This document shows, one piece after another, positions 47,051 through 56,432 of a stretch of 64,000 nucleotides of DNA (position 1 is its first letter; every line of letters starts with the position of its first letter). The notes under the pieces are model-generated. The model saw only the letters and a list, made by a program, of their open reading frames with translations, ran no database searches and was not told the DNA's origin. This DNA is from CAIVAT01 sp037133475 (lineage in GTDB: Bacteria > Bacteroidota > Bacteroidia > Bacteroidales > FEN-979). Position numbers and translations under genes: made by a program. Where the stretch lies: positions 1 to 64,000 of the forward strand of contig JBAXOB010000016.1 of NCBI GenBank assembly GCA_037133475.1, written 5' to 3'.

Positions 47051-48670
47051 TTAATCGGCTTTTGGGTGCAGGTAGGGATTGTTACCATTGGATTCAAGAG
47101 GATTCTCGGCATTATCGGTGAGATTGTACTTGGCCCGGTGCGATTCGGAAGAGGGGGTCACATCACTCAGATCGACATTGCGCCGCTTGTAGGCAGGGAT
47201 ATTCTCAAGCTCGTACAGGTTGTTCTCAATGGGGAGATGGGTCTTTAACTTCTCACTCAGGTGCCTGAGTTTGAAAACCCGTTCATCCAGTATCTTATTC
47301 TGAATTTCAGACTGATCGGGCTGGGAGGTTTCCAGCGGGTAGTTTACCGGAAGCGGTTTGAAGTGCATTTCCATGACCGGTTCTTCGATATTTTCGACAA
47401 GGTGAAGATCCTCGATCAGCGTTTGGGGTGTTTCGGATTGGGCATCCGGCTCGTTTTTTTCAACCGAAAATTCGATGATCCTCATGGGTTCGGCGGTATC
47501 CGAAGCCGGTACTATTTCGTAAGGGCTGGGTTCGGGTTCGGGTTCGAAAAAATGTTTTTCGACCAGGGGTTCGAACCGTTCAGGGGGTTCGGGGTGGGAA
47601 ACGAACACCCGGTGCTCGACCTGCGGAGCCGGCGAATCGGAATAGAGGTTGTGCACGGTGACGTCGACAGGTTTGGAGGGATCCTTTTGCTTGTGATCCT
47701 CGTCAAACCCTGTGGCGATGATGGTGACGCTGATCTTGTCGTCGAGCGATTCATCAAAACCGTTGCCCCAGATGACATCTCCCGTGGATTTTGTCTTTTC
47801 CTGGATGTAGTCGGTGATTTCGGTGACTTCATCCATGGTTATCTCCTTCTTTCCGGAGGAGATATAGAGCAGCAGGTTGCCGGCCCCGTTGATATCGTTG
47901 TTGTCGAGCAGGGGAGAGTTCAATGCCTCTTCAACGGCCATCTGTGCGCGGTTCGGGCCATTGGCGATGCCGGTGCCCATGATGGCCACGCCGCTGTCCT
48001 TCATGACGGTTTTTACATCTTCAAAATCAACATTGATATAGCCGACCACCGTGATGATTTCGGCAATGCCCTTGGCTGCGGTGGTAAGTACGTTGTCGGC
48101 GCGGGTAAAGGCCTCCGAAAGCGGAAGGTCGCCGCAGAGTTGCCGGAGCTTGTCGTTGCTGATGATCAGCAGGGCATCGACATTCTGTTTCAAAGCCCTG
48201 ATGCCCTCTTCGGCCGACTGGCGGCGCTTGCGGCCTTCGAATGAAAACGGGATGGTGACAATACCCACGGTAAGGATGCCGAGCTCCCTGGAAATCTGCG
48301 CGATCACGGGCGCTGCGCCGGTCCCGGTTCCGCCGCCGAGGCCTGCCGTGATAAACAGCATCTTGGTGCCCTTTTCAAGTACGCTGCGGATATCGTCGGA
48401 ATTTTCAAGGGCCGCATTTCGCCCGACCGTTGGCGCCGCACCGGCCCCGAGGCCCTGTGTCAGGTTTACCCCCAGCTGGATCTTGGTGGGAACAGGACTC
48501 ATGATCATGGCCTGCTCGTCGGTATTGCAGATGATGAAATCAACGCCCTTGATTCCCTGGTGGTACATATGGTTCACAGCATTACTGCCGCCGCCGCCTA
48601 CCCCGATGACTTTGATGATTGATGACTGGTTTTTTGGCAGGTCAAATTTTAACATATCGGCCATGATCAT
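47051..48670 (-). CDS. ftsZ: Cell division protein FtsZ
   Basis: Tubulin-like GTPase that forms the division ring. The 539-residue protein has the N-terminal KVIGVGGGGSNAVNHM, the GTP-binding signature GGGTGTGAAPVIAQ (near residue 112) and the synergy loop region (DFEDVKTVMKDSG). The C-terminal tail beyond residue about 330 is very long, Pro/Glu-rich and low in similarity, as is common in Bacteroidota. It starts at ATG 48670 or ATG 48664 (MADMLKFDLPK). The stop abuts the yqeY ATG. An AT-rich gap of 89 bp separates it from ftsA and could hold an internal promoter (a TAATTTTA sequence is seen there). Confidence 0.96.
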   Translation of the reverse strand: MIMADMLKFDLPKNQSSIIKVIGVGGGGSNAVNHMYHQGIKGVDFIICNTDEQAMIMSPVPTKIQLGVNLTQGLGAGAAPTVGRNAALENSDDIRSVLEKGTKMLFITAGLGGGTGTGAAPVIAQISRELGILTVGIVTIPFSFEGRKRRQSAEEGIRALKQNVDALLIISNDKLRQLCGDLPLSEAFTRADNVLTTAAKGIAEIITVVGYINVDFEDVKTVMKDSGVAIMGTGIANGPNRAQMAVEEALNSPLLDNNDINGAGNLLLYISSGKKEITMDEVTEITDYIQEKTKSTGDVIWGNGFDESLDDKISVTIIATGFDEDHKQKDPSKPVDVTVHNLYSDSPAPQVEHRVFVSHPEPPERFEPLVEKHFFEPEPEPSPYEIVPASDTAEPMRIIEFSVEKNEPDAQSETPQTLIEDLHLVENIEEPVMEMHFKPLPVNYPLETSQPDQSEIQNKILDERVFKLRHLSEKLKTHLPIENNLYELENIPAYKRRNVDLSDVTPSSESHRAKYNLTDNAENPLESNGNNPYLHPKAD

Positions 48671-48759
48671 ATATTTTTAAGGGTTAAAATTATGAATAAA
48701 GGATATAGAAAAGGACTGTTCTTTAATTAGTTATTAACGCACCATTGTTAATAGTTTGA

Positions 48760-50058
48760 TTACTGGACATCCTCCTCGAAAATGTTCCTGATTTTGTTGA
48801 GAAAAGTGTCCAGCAGTTTCCTGTTTACCTTTTCGGCGGGAACGGCAACAACCTCCCTGGTACCCTGCTGGATGACCTCAACAGGCTTGTTTTCAACATC
48901 TTTCTGGTAACGGCCGATCCCTTCGATCACCAGCCCGATCCCGGTTGCATACATGGGGCTGGCCATTTCGGGTGGTACGTCGCTGGCAAGATGTTCGTTC
49001 GGGTAACCGATCCGGGTGTCGAGACCGGTGATAAATTCGGTGAGCTGGGCCACATGCTTCAGGTGGGCGCCCCCGCCGGTGAGGACGATCCCCTCGATCA
49101 GCTTTTTCTCATAGCCTGAGTTCTTGATCTCATAGTAAATATGTTCAATGATCTCCTCCATACGGGCCTGGATGATGGAAGCCAGGTTTTTCAGGCTGAT
49201 CTCCTTGGCGGGCTTTCCACGGGTTCCCGGGATGGAGACGATCTCCTCCTCCCTGTTCTCACGCGCCATGGCCGATCCGAATTTCACTTTTAGCTGTTCC
49301 GCATGCTTTTTGATGATCGAACAACCCTCCCTGATATCTTCGGTGATGATCTCGCCGCCCAGGGGGATGACCGCCGTGTGACGGATGATCCCGCCATGGA
49401 AAATGGCAATGTCGGAGGTGCCCCCGCCGATATCCACCAACACCACGCCGGCCTCTTTTTCATCTTCGCAGAGCACCGCCTCGGCCGACGCAATCGGTTC
49501 GAGGATCAGCTCGACAACTTCAAGTCCCGCCTTGCGCACGCAGCGGTAGATGTTCTTGGCTGCGGCCGTCTGGCCAATGATGATATGGAAGTTTGCCTCA
49601 AGGTTGCTGCCAATGCCCCCCTTTGGCATGGTAATGCCGTGTTCCCCGTCAATGCTGAATTCCTGGGGGATCACATCCAGGATCTCCTCGCCCGGGTTCA
49701 TATTCAGGTTGTACATGCTGTTGCACAGCTTTTCAATATCGGCCTGGCTGATCTCTGTTTCACTGTCTTCGCGGATCATGCTTCCCCGGTGCTGCATGCT
49801 TTTAATATGCTGGCCCGCGATTCCGACATTGACATACTTGATGTTCACCCCCGACTTGGCAGCAGCTTCGGCTACTGCATCCTTGATGGACTGCACGGTA
49901 TTGTCAATATTGGCAACAACCCCCCGCTTCACGCCGATGGAAGGTACTTTGCCATAGCCCAGGATCTCAATTTTTCCATACTCGTTTTTGCGCCCCACAA
50001 TGACCGCAATCTTTGTTGTTCCGATGTCGAGACCGACAATGATGCCTTCGTTTTTCAT
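48760..50058 (-). CDS. ftsA: Cell division protein FtsA
   Basis: Actin-like ATPase that tethers FtsZ to the membrane. The 432 residues show GLDIGTTKIAVIVG (phosphate 1), VVLVDIGGGTSDIAIF (phosphate 2) and the adenosine motif IVLTGGGAHLKHV. The C-terminus ends LLDTFLNKIRNIFEED, a plausible amphipathic membrane-targeting helix. It is 6 bp after ftsQ in the operon order. Confidence 0.95.
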   Translation of the reverse strand: MKNEGIIVGLDIGTTKIAVIVGRKNEYGKIEILGYGKVPSIGVKRGVVANIDNTVQSIKDAVAEAAAKSGVNIKYVNVGIAGQHIKSMQHRGSMIREDSETEISQADIEKLCNSMYNLNMNPGEEILDVIPQEFSIDGEHGITMPKGGIGSNLEANFHIIIGQTAAAKNIYRCVRKAGLEVVELILEPIASAEAVLCEDEKEAGVVLVDIGGGTSDIAIFHGGIIRHTAVIPLGGEIITEDIREGCSIIKKHAEQLKVKFGSAMARENREEEIVSIPGTRGKPAKEISLKNLASIIQARMEEIIEHIYYEIKNSGYEKKLIEGIVLTGGGAHLKHVAQLTEFITGLDTRIGYPNEHLASDVPPEMASPMYATGIGLVIEGIGRYQKDVENKPVEVIQQGTREVVAVPAEKVNRKLLDTFLNKIRNIFEEDVQ

Positions 50059-50064
50059 GCTACG

Positions 50065-50868
50065 TTATATTTTAGAACAGACTACTTGATTCTTGTATTT
50101 TATGTTGATGATGTTGTATTTATTCCAGCCGATCTTGTTCAGTCCCAGTTTGTAAAAGGCATATAGCTTCCTGAACTTGTCGTCAAGGTCGACGGCCTTG
50201 CCCAGCAGGATCACATGGTTGCCAATGCGCGGGATAAGTTCGAATTCCCCGCCCTCGGTAACATAGACCTGGTCAATCTGGGCCTTCAGGAACTTGTCGT
50301 GGGTGATATACATGGTAAGTTTGTATAGGTTGGTCATCAGCGAATCATAATAAACCGAGTCGGTGACGGCCAGGATGTTGACCCTGTAATTCGGGTTTTT
50401 GATATAGGAATAATCGATCACCCCGTTGGCAACCAGCACCCGGGCTGAAAAATGGGGGCTCACCGGGAGCAATGCGCCCGATTCATCGAGGTAGAAACTC
50501 TCGTATTTCCGGTTGATGATGCGCAGCAAGGGTTCGCGCTGGCGGATCTGGATGAAGAGTGTGCCTTCGATGCTCTCGTAAACCTTTACCTGCGCCACAT
50601 AGGATTGTTTCCGGATGGCGTTTTCAATGGAGGCCGTATTGATATATCCCAGCGGTTTGCCCTTGACCATCCCGGAGGTCCTGACCAGGATGGAGTCGAT
50701 CTCTTTTTTGGTGATGAGCATGTCGGCAGCCCCGTAATCAATGGTAATGACCACTTTGGTACAGGGCTGGTTGTAATGCTCGATTTCGGCAAAGCCAACC
50801 ACGACGCCTGTCCCGGAAACCAGGAGGATCCATACGATGATGTGCAGTATTTTCAGGAATCTCTTCAT
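50065..50868 (-). CDS. ftsQ: Cell division protein FtsQ (DivIB)
   Basis: 267-residue bitopic protein: a short cytoplasmic start, one transmembrane segment (ILHIIVWILLVSGTGVVVGF, about 7-26) and a periplasmic POTRA/FtsQ region with SIENAIRKQSYVAQVKVYES. Sequence identity is low, as in other Bacteroidota, so the call rests on topology plus its place between murG-murC and ftsA. It starts 3 bp after the murC stop. Confidence 0.88.
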   Translation of the reverse strand: MKRFLKILHIIVWILLVSGTGVVVGFAEIEHYNQPCTKVVITIDYGAADMLITKKEIDSILVRTSGMVKGKPLGYINTASIENAIRKQSYVAQVKVYESIEGTLFIQIRQREPLLRIINRKYESFYLDESGALLPVSPHFSARVLVANGVIDYSYIKNPNYRVNILAVTDSVYYDSLMTNLYKLTMYITHDKFLKAQIDQVYVTEGGEFELIPRIGNHVILLGKAVDLDDKFRKLYAFYKLGLNKIGWNKYNIINIKYKNQVVCSKI

Positions 50869-50871
50869 CGG

Positions 50872-53403
50872 TCAGGCAGGTAATGATAAGGCGTTTGTGA
50901 TGGGCCCGGCAAGCTGGTCAATATCGCCGGCGCCCAGGGTCAGCAGGATCTCAGGTTTATTTGTGGCAAGTTCCTGCAGGATATTGTTCTTCCCGATGAG
51001 CTTTTTATGCTCAAGATTGACGCGGTCGAGCAAAAACTGCGAATCGATGCCTGCAATGGGCAGTTCCCGAGCAGGGTAGATGTCGAGCAGCAGCAGTTCA
51101 TCGAGCATTTCCAGGCTCCTGGCAAAATCGTCGGCCAGGTCGCGGGTACGGGTGAACAGATGCGGCTGGAAGATGCCCGTGATCCTTTTACCCGGGTAAA
51201 GATCCCGTACCGCGCCGATACAGGCTTTCAGCTCCTCCGGGTGGTGGGCATAATCATCGATGTAGACCAGGTCGGCCCTGCGGATCCGTACCTCGAACCT
51301 GCGAAGTACCCCCTCGTAGGTAAGGAGTGCCTTTCTCAGATCTTCCGCGCGGATGCCAAGCAGCGTGCCGACGGCGAGCGCCGAGATGGCGTTTTCAAGG
51401 TTGAATTTGCCGGGCACGCCCAGAACAAGGTCGGCGATGGTGCCGGAGGGGGAAACAAAGTCAAAGTGCAGCAAACCGTTGATGAGTCTTATATCGGTGG
51501 CTGTAAATGCCGCCCCGCCCGTGATGGAATAATCATAAACCGTATAATCGCTGATCCGTTTCGGGGTCACGTTTACGCCTGCCTTGATGATGAGCGAACC
51601 GCCGGTAACCATCCTTGCGGTAAAGGCGGAAAAAGTTTTCCGCAGGTCTTCATGGCTGCCGTATATGTCGAGGTGGTCGGCATCGGCGGAGGTGATGATC
51701 GAAATATAGGGCGTCAGCTGGAGGAAGGATTTGTCGTATTCGTCGGCTTCGACCACACAGTAGGTGATGGCGGCAGGTGATCCCCCGGTTGCAGGGGCCT
51801 GTCCCGGTGGCGTTTCATACAGGTAATTAGTGCCGTAATTTTTTGAAACACCGCCTAAAAAGGCGATCTGCCCGATGCCTGCCGTATGGAGCATGTGGGC
51901 GATCATGGTCGAAGTGGTGGTCTTCCCGTGCGTTCCTGCAACGGCGATCGTTTTGTAGGCGCCGGAGATCATCCCCAGCACTTCGGCCCTTTTTCTCATA
52001 GGGTAATCCTGGCTTTTAAAGAACCGGTACTCCAGGTTATGAACGGGTATTGCCGGTGTATAGATCACCAGGTCGGGTTTGGGCGGGATCAGGGAGATGT
52101 CTTCGGTGAAATGGATATCCATCCCTTCGCGGGACATCTGTTCGGTAAGGTGACTCGGGGTGCGGTCATAGCCGGCCACGGCCGATCCCTGCTGGCGGAA
52201 AAACCTTGCCAGTGCGCTCATGCCGATGCCGCCAATGCCGAGGAAGTAAACTGAACGGGGCTGGAGGAGGACCGTTGCAGGGTGTGATGCAGCGGCGCCA
52301 TGCGTCATAAGGGATATGGCCACATCGGCGATCTTCTCAGCCGAGTTGACGATGCCAAGGGCTTTGATGCCGGCGCTGAGATCAGCCTGCAAAGCAGGAT
52401 TGCCGAAGAGATCCAGGATTGCCTTCCCGAGCGTTTCGACCGCCGTGATGTCGGTAATCATCAGCGCTGCATTTTTGTCGACGAGGGCACGGGCATTTTT
52501 TGTCTGGTGATCCTCTGATACGTTGGGCGACGGTACGAGGATCAGCGGTTTTCCTACGGCACACAGTTCGGAAATGGCAATGGCCCCTGCGCGTGACACG
52601 ATGAGGTCGGCCGCGGCATAAGCCATGTCCATCCTGTCGATGAAGGGGAGGATGACCAGGCTGGGGATACGGCTCACAGGGTGCGGGATGTTGGCGTTGA
52701 TATTTTCAAAATAGTACTTGCCGGTTTGCCAGAGTACCTGGATGTCGTTGCCGTTGCCACCATCGGCGACAAATTTCAGGATTGCCTGGTTGATGGTCCT
52801 GGCGCCAAGGCTGCCCCCGATGACCAGCAGGGTCTTTTTCCGGGCGTCAAGTCCGAAAAATTTAAGGGCCTCCTCCCTTTTCCCTTGGGTGAGCACCATC
52901 TCCTGGCGGATGGGGTTCCCGGTCAGGACTAGTTTTTCTTCAGGGAAATAGCGGTTCATTCCCTCATAAGCGACACAAATTTTCCTGACTCTTTTCCCGA
53001 GCAGCCTGTTGGTCACACCGGGAAAGGAGTTCTGTTCCTGGATCAGTGACGGGATCCCCATGGAGGTAGCCATGCGCAGGGTAGGTCCGCTGGCATAGCC
53101 CCCTACACCGATCACCAGGTCGGGTTTGAATTCGCTGATGATCCTGCGGGCCCTGATCAGGCTGCTGATGACTTTAACCGGGAAAGAGAGGTTCTTCCAG
53201 GTGAGGCGACGCTGAAAACCGCTGATGGGAAGGCCTTCGATGCGAAAACCTGCCGCCGGCACCTTCTCCATCTCCATCCGTCCCCTGGCCCCGATGAACA
53301 GGATCTCAATCCCCTCCACCTTTGCCTTGAGGGCGTTGGCAATGGCAATGGCCGGGAATATGTGCCCGCCGGTGCCTCCTCCGCTGATTATGACGCGCTT
53401 CAT
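50872..53403 (-). CDS. MurG-MurC fusion (lipid II synthase plus UDP-MurNAc-Ala ligase)
   Basis: One 843-codon frame with two complete enzymes. Residues 1 to about 365 are MurG, the membrane-associated transferase that adds GlcNAc to lipid I (GGTGGHIFPA at 9-18, IGVGGYASGP, GNPIRQE, VSRAGAIAISE). Residues about 384-843 are MurC, which adds L-Ala to UDP-MurNAc (FLGIGGIGMSAL 387-398, VAGTHGKTTTSTM 488-500, EADEYDKSF 552-560, IDDYAHHPEE 715-724). A linker of about 17 residues joins them. The two are separate adjacent genes in most relatives. An in-frame Met366 could serve as an internal MurC start, so two products are possible. It overlaps ftsW by 4 bp (ATGA). Confidence 0.93.
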   Translation of the reverse strand: MKRVIISGGGTGGHIFPAIAIANALKAKVEGIEILFIGARGRMEMEKVPAAGFRIEGLPISGFQRRLTWKNLSFPVKVISSLIRARRIISEFKPDLVIGVGGYASGPTLRMATSMGIPSLIQEQNSFPGVTNRLLGKRVRKICVAYEGMNRYFPEEKLVLTGNPIRQEMVLTQGKREEALKFFGLDARKKTLLVIGGSLGARTINQAILKFVADGGNGNDIQVLWQTGKYYFENINANIPHPVSRIPSLVILPFIDRMDMAYAAADLIVSRAGAIAISELCAVGKPLILVPSPNVSEDHQTKNARALVDKNAALMITDITAVETLGKAILDLFGNPALQADLSAGIKALGIVNSAEKIADVAISLMTHGAAASHPATVLLQPRSVYFLGIGGIGMSALARFFRQQGSAVAGYDRTPSHLTEQMSREGMDIHFTEDISLIPPKPDLVIYTPAIPVHNLEYRFFKSQDYPMRKRAEVLGMISGAYKTIAVAGTHGKTTTSTMIAHMLHTAGIGQIAFLGGVSKNYGTNYLYETPPGQAPATGGSPAAITYCVVEADEYDKSFLQLTPYISIITSADADHLDIYGSHEDLRKTFSAFTARMVTGGSLIIKAGVNVTPKRISDYTVYDYSITGGAAFTATDIRLINGLLHFDFVSPSGTIADLVLGVPGKFNLENAISALAVGTLLGIRAEDLRKALLTYEGVLRRFEVRIRRADLVYIDDYAHHPEELKACIGAVRDLYPGKRITGIFQPHLFTRTRDLADDFARSLEMLDELLLLDIYPARELPIAGIDSQFLLDRVNLEHKKLIGKNNILQELATNKPEILLTLGAGDIDQLAGPITNALSLPA

Positions 53404-54620
53404 CCTGCAGGTACTAATTTAGGTTTAATATTAAGGGTCGGTTCCAGGAGAATATCCACCTCCGTGCCGTCCTTTGTCTCAATTTCAGCCGTGCGGCTGA
53501 CACTCAGAATAATGCCAAGCGAAATACTGGTAAACCATATGGAGGTGCCACCCATACTTACCAGGGGCAGGGTCTGGCCTGTCACCGGGAAGAGGTTCAC
53601 GGCCACGGCCATGTTGATAAGGGCCTGGAAAACCAGGCTGAACCCGATCCCGATACTCAGCAGCGAACCGAAATTACCCTGGCTCCTGCCGGCGATCCGG
53701 ATAACCCTGAAAAAGAGGATCAGGTATAATAACAGCACGAACGTTGCCCCGATCAGCCCATATTCTTCGATGATAATGGCAAAGATAAAGTCGGAATAGG
53801 GGTGGGGCAGGAAATTCCGCTGGGTGCTTTTTCCCGGCGATTTACCGAAAATACCGCCTTGTACAATCGCGATTTTGGCCTGGTCAACCTGGAAGGTTGC
53901 ATCAGGGTCGACCTCCTTTTTATGGACGAAATGGTTGATACGCGACACCCAGGTGGTGCCGCGGGGAAACAGCGTGGGAAAGGAGGTGGAGAGGAAATAG
54001 ATCATCACGATCGCAAGCAATCCAAGCAATGCCAGCGATATCATATACTTCAGGCTTATCCTGCCGATAAACATCAGCACGATGCAGGTGACGAACAGGA
54101 TGGCCGCCGTCGAAAAATTGGCCGGGAGGATCAGGATGGTGACCAGCACCACAGGGATGATCACCGGCAGGAACCCTTTGCGGAAATCCTGCACCAGTTC
54201 CTGTTTCTTGCTGAGCACCCTTGCAAGGTACATGATCAGAAACAGTTTTGCCACATCGGAGCTCTGAAAGGTAAGGTTCACGATGGGTACCGTGAGCCAG
54301 CGGTTGGCCTCGTTGAGGTGGGTTCCTGAAATCAGGGTGACAAGCAGTAAGGGAAAAGTAAGGAATAACCCTATTTGCGAAATGCGTGAATAATAGGTGT
54401 ACTTGATAATATGGGTAATGTACATCAGCGCCAGGCCGAACATCAGGATGAGGAAATGTTTGAAAAGATAGTACTCCGTGTTGCCATGCTGTTTTTTAAG
54501 GGCGAGCATCCCTGTTGAACTGTAGACTGCCAGCAATGAAAAAATGCAAAGGATGACCACGACGATCCAGATCACCTTATCTCCCTTGATATCCTTGACA
54601 AATTTCATCATCGGTGCCAT
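53400..54620 (-). CDS. ftsW: Lipid II polymerase FtsW
   Basis: 406-residue SEDS-family glycosyltransferase with about ten transmembrane helices. The signature LPHPYSDFIFAIIIEEYGLIG and PLVSMGGTSIW are readable, as is IPIV-like WLTVPIVNLTFQSSD. The location in the dcw operon supports FtsW over RodA. It follows the truncated murD by 3 bp and ends overlapping the fusion gene's start. Confidence 0.94.
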   Translation of the reverse strand: MAPMMKFVKDIKGDKVIWIVVVILCIFSLLAVYSSTGMLALKKQHGNTEYYLFKHFLILMFGLALMYITHIIKYTYYSRISQIGLFLTFPLLLVTLISGTHLNEANRWLTVPIVNLTFQSSDVAKLFLIMYLARVLSKKQELVQDFRKGFLPVIIPVVLVTILILPANFSTAAILFVTCIVLMFIGRISLKYMISLALLGLLAIVMIYFLSTSFPTLFPRGTTWVSRINHFVHKKEVDPDATFQVDQAKIAIVQGGIFGKSPGKSTQRNFLPHPYSDFIFAIIIEEYGLIGATFVLLLYLILFFRVIRIAGRSQGNFGSLLSIGIGFSLVFQALINMAVAVNLFPVTGQTLPLVSMGGTSIWFTSISLGIILSVSRTAEIETKDGTEVDILLEPTLNIKPKLVPAG

Positions 54621-54623
54621 GAC

Positions 54624-55172
54624 TTACAGGTTTTTAACTGATTTGCGGAATGCTTTGCCACGCTCCTCGAAGTTTTCAAACAGGTCAAACGAGGCGCAGG
54701 CAGGGGAGAGCAGAACCACATCGCCGGTATTGCCCATATAGTAGGCAGCCTGGACGGCCTCCTCCATGCTGGCAACGTCGGCCATGGGGATGTCAAGATC
54801 ATCGAAGGCAGCATGGATCCTGCTGTTGTCGAGTCCAAGGCAGATGATACCCTTGACATTGCTCCTGACCAGGTGACGGAGTACGGCATAATCGTTGCCG
54901 CTGTCGATTCCGCCCACGATCCAGATCACCGGGCGTGAAGAGCTTTCCATGGCGAACCAGGTTCCATTGATGTTGGTCGATTTGGAATCATTGATAAACT
55001 CTATCCCGTGTATGACCGCCACCAGTTCCAGCCGGTGCTCCACCTGCTGGAATCCGTAAAAGCTCTCCTTGATATACTCCTTGCGGATCTCGCGGATCTT
55101 GGGGCCGATGGAGGCCACCAGTGAATCATATACAGTTGTTTGTCCCTGTTTTGCCAATGCTTCTAAAGTCAT
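54624..55172 (-). CDS. murD: MurD C-terminal fragment (UDP-MurNAc-Ala-D-Glu ligase, truncated)
   Basis: 182 codons, against about 440-450 for MurD. It starts within the last part of the central domain (GQTTVYDSLVASI matches the usual helix) and contains the C-terminal domain with its conserved EHRLE, INDSKSTNINGTWFA, WIVGGIDSGNDY and SPACASFDLFENFEERG. The UDP-binding N-domain and the P-loop (G-x-x-GKST/TT) are absent, so it cannot bind the nucleotide or ATP alone. ATG 55172 is 5 bp after the mraY stop and 3 bp before ftsW on the other side, so nothing is hidden in gaps. The retained part shows no decay. It is either a recent deletion, an assembly collapse, or a fragment whose partner is elsewhere. 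Confidence 0.85.
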   Translation of the reverse strand: MTLEALAKQGQTTVYDSLVASIGPKIREIRKEYIKESFYGFQQVEHRLELVAVIHGIEFINDSKSTNINGTWFAMESSSRPVIWIVGGIDSGNDYAVLRHLVRSNVKGIICLGLDNSRIHAAFDDLDIPMADVASMEEAVQAAYYMGNTGDVVLLSPACASFDLFENFEERGKAFRKSVKNL

Positions 55173-55177
55173 GGTTT

Positions 55178-56428
55178 TTATCTTAGTTTGAGTGTGACAA
55201 TGGTTAATACGGCCAGCATGATCCCGATGATCAGGAATCGCATCACGATCTTCGATTCATGATAGCCCACTTTCTGAAAATGATGATGCAGCGGTGACAT
55301 CCTGAAAATCCTGCGCCCCTCCCCGTATTTGTGCCGGGTATATTTAAACCAGGTGACCTGCATGACGACGGAGAGGTTTTCTGCCACGAAAACCCCGCAG
55401 AAGATCGGGATCATGATCTCTTTCCGGATCATGATGGCAAACACGGCGATGATGCCTCCCAGGGCAAGGCTTCCTGTATCGCCCATGAAAACCTGGGCCG
55501 GGAAGGAGTTATACCATAAAAACCCGATGCAGGCCCCGACGAATGCCGAGATATAGACAACCAACTCTCCCGCATTTGGAATGTACATGATGTTCAGGTA
55601 GTTGGCAAAAAATATATTGCCCGAAACATAGGCCAGTACCCCCAGCGTGAGCCCGATAATGGCCGAAGTCCCGGTGGCCAGCCCGTCGAGACCGTCGGTG
55701 AGGTTTGCCCCGTTCGATACCGCGATGATGATAAAGATGATGATCGGTATAAAGATTAGCCAGCTCCATTTTTTAGCCTGTGGTCCCATCCAGCTTATCA
55801 GCCAGTTGTAGTCAAATTCATTGTTCTTCACGAAGGGGATCGTGGTCTTGGTCGATTTAAGAGGTTTTGAGAAGGTTTTCGACTTGTCGGTCGATGACTC
55901 AAGGGTAAAAACATCCGTTGCCGGCACAAAGGCGCTCTGCTTGACCTTTTCGCGGATCACGATGCTGTCGCTGAAATACATGGTGAAGCCCACGATCAGT
56001 CCCAGCCCTATCTGCCCCAGTACCTTCAGTTTACCCGGCAACCCCTTTTTATCCTTTTTAAAAACCTTGATGTAATCGTCGAGAAAGCCGATCAGTCCCA
56101 GCCACACGGTTGCCACCAGCACCAGGATAATATAGATATTGTCAGGTTTGGCAAACAACAGCGAAGGGACCAGGATGGCAGCCAGCAGGATGAGCCCGCC
56201 CATGGTGGGGGTTCCCTGTTTCAGGTTCTGCCCGTCGAGTCCCAGGTCGCGTACGGTCTCGCCTACCTGTTTCGCACGGAGAAAATTAATGAGCCTCTTG
56301 CCGATGATCAGGGAGATGAACAGCGAGGTGATCAACGCGGCGGCAGCCCTGAAGGAGATGTACTGGAATACGCCCGTGCCGGGGATGTCGAATGCTTTGT
56401 GCAACCAAAGGAAAAGATAGTAGAACAT
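55178..56428 (-). CDS. mraY: Phospho-MurNAc-pentapeptide transferase (lipid I synthase)
   Basis: 416-residue polytopic enzyme that moves phospho-MurNAc-pentapeptide onto undecaprenyl phosphate. Signature regions seen are GTPTMGGLIL, LGFLDDYIKVFKKDKKGL (Asp pair for Mg), NGANLTDGLDGLATG and FMGDTGSLALGGIIA, plus PLHHHFQKVGYHESK near the C-terminus. A soluble insert (IREKVKQSAFVPATDVFTLE) is typical for Bacteroidota. Complete, with normal start. It is 4 bp after murE. Confidence 0.96.
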   Translation of the reverse strand: MFYYLFLWLHKAFDIPGTGVFQYISFRAAAALITSLFISLIIGKRLINFLRAKQVGETVRDLGLDGQNLKQGTPTMGGLILLAAILVPSLLFAKPDNIYIILVLVATVWLGLIGFLDDYIKVFKKDKKGLPGKLKVLGQIGLGLIVGFTMYFSDSIVIREKVKQSAFVPATDVFTLESSTDKSKTFSKPLKSTKTTIPFVKNNEFDYNWLISWMGPQAKKWSWLIFIPIIIFIIIAVSNGANLTDGLDGLATGTSAIIGLTLGVLAYVSGNIFFANYLNIMYIPNAGELVVYISAFVGACIGFLWYNSFPAQVFMGDTGSLALGGIIAVFAIMIRKEIMIPIFCGVFVAENLSVVMQVTWFKYTRHKYGEGRRIFRMSPLHHHFQKVGYHESKIVMRFLIIGIMLAVLTIVTLKLR

Positions 56429-56432
56429 AGGC

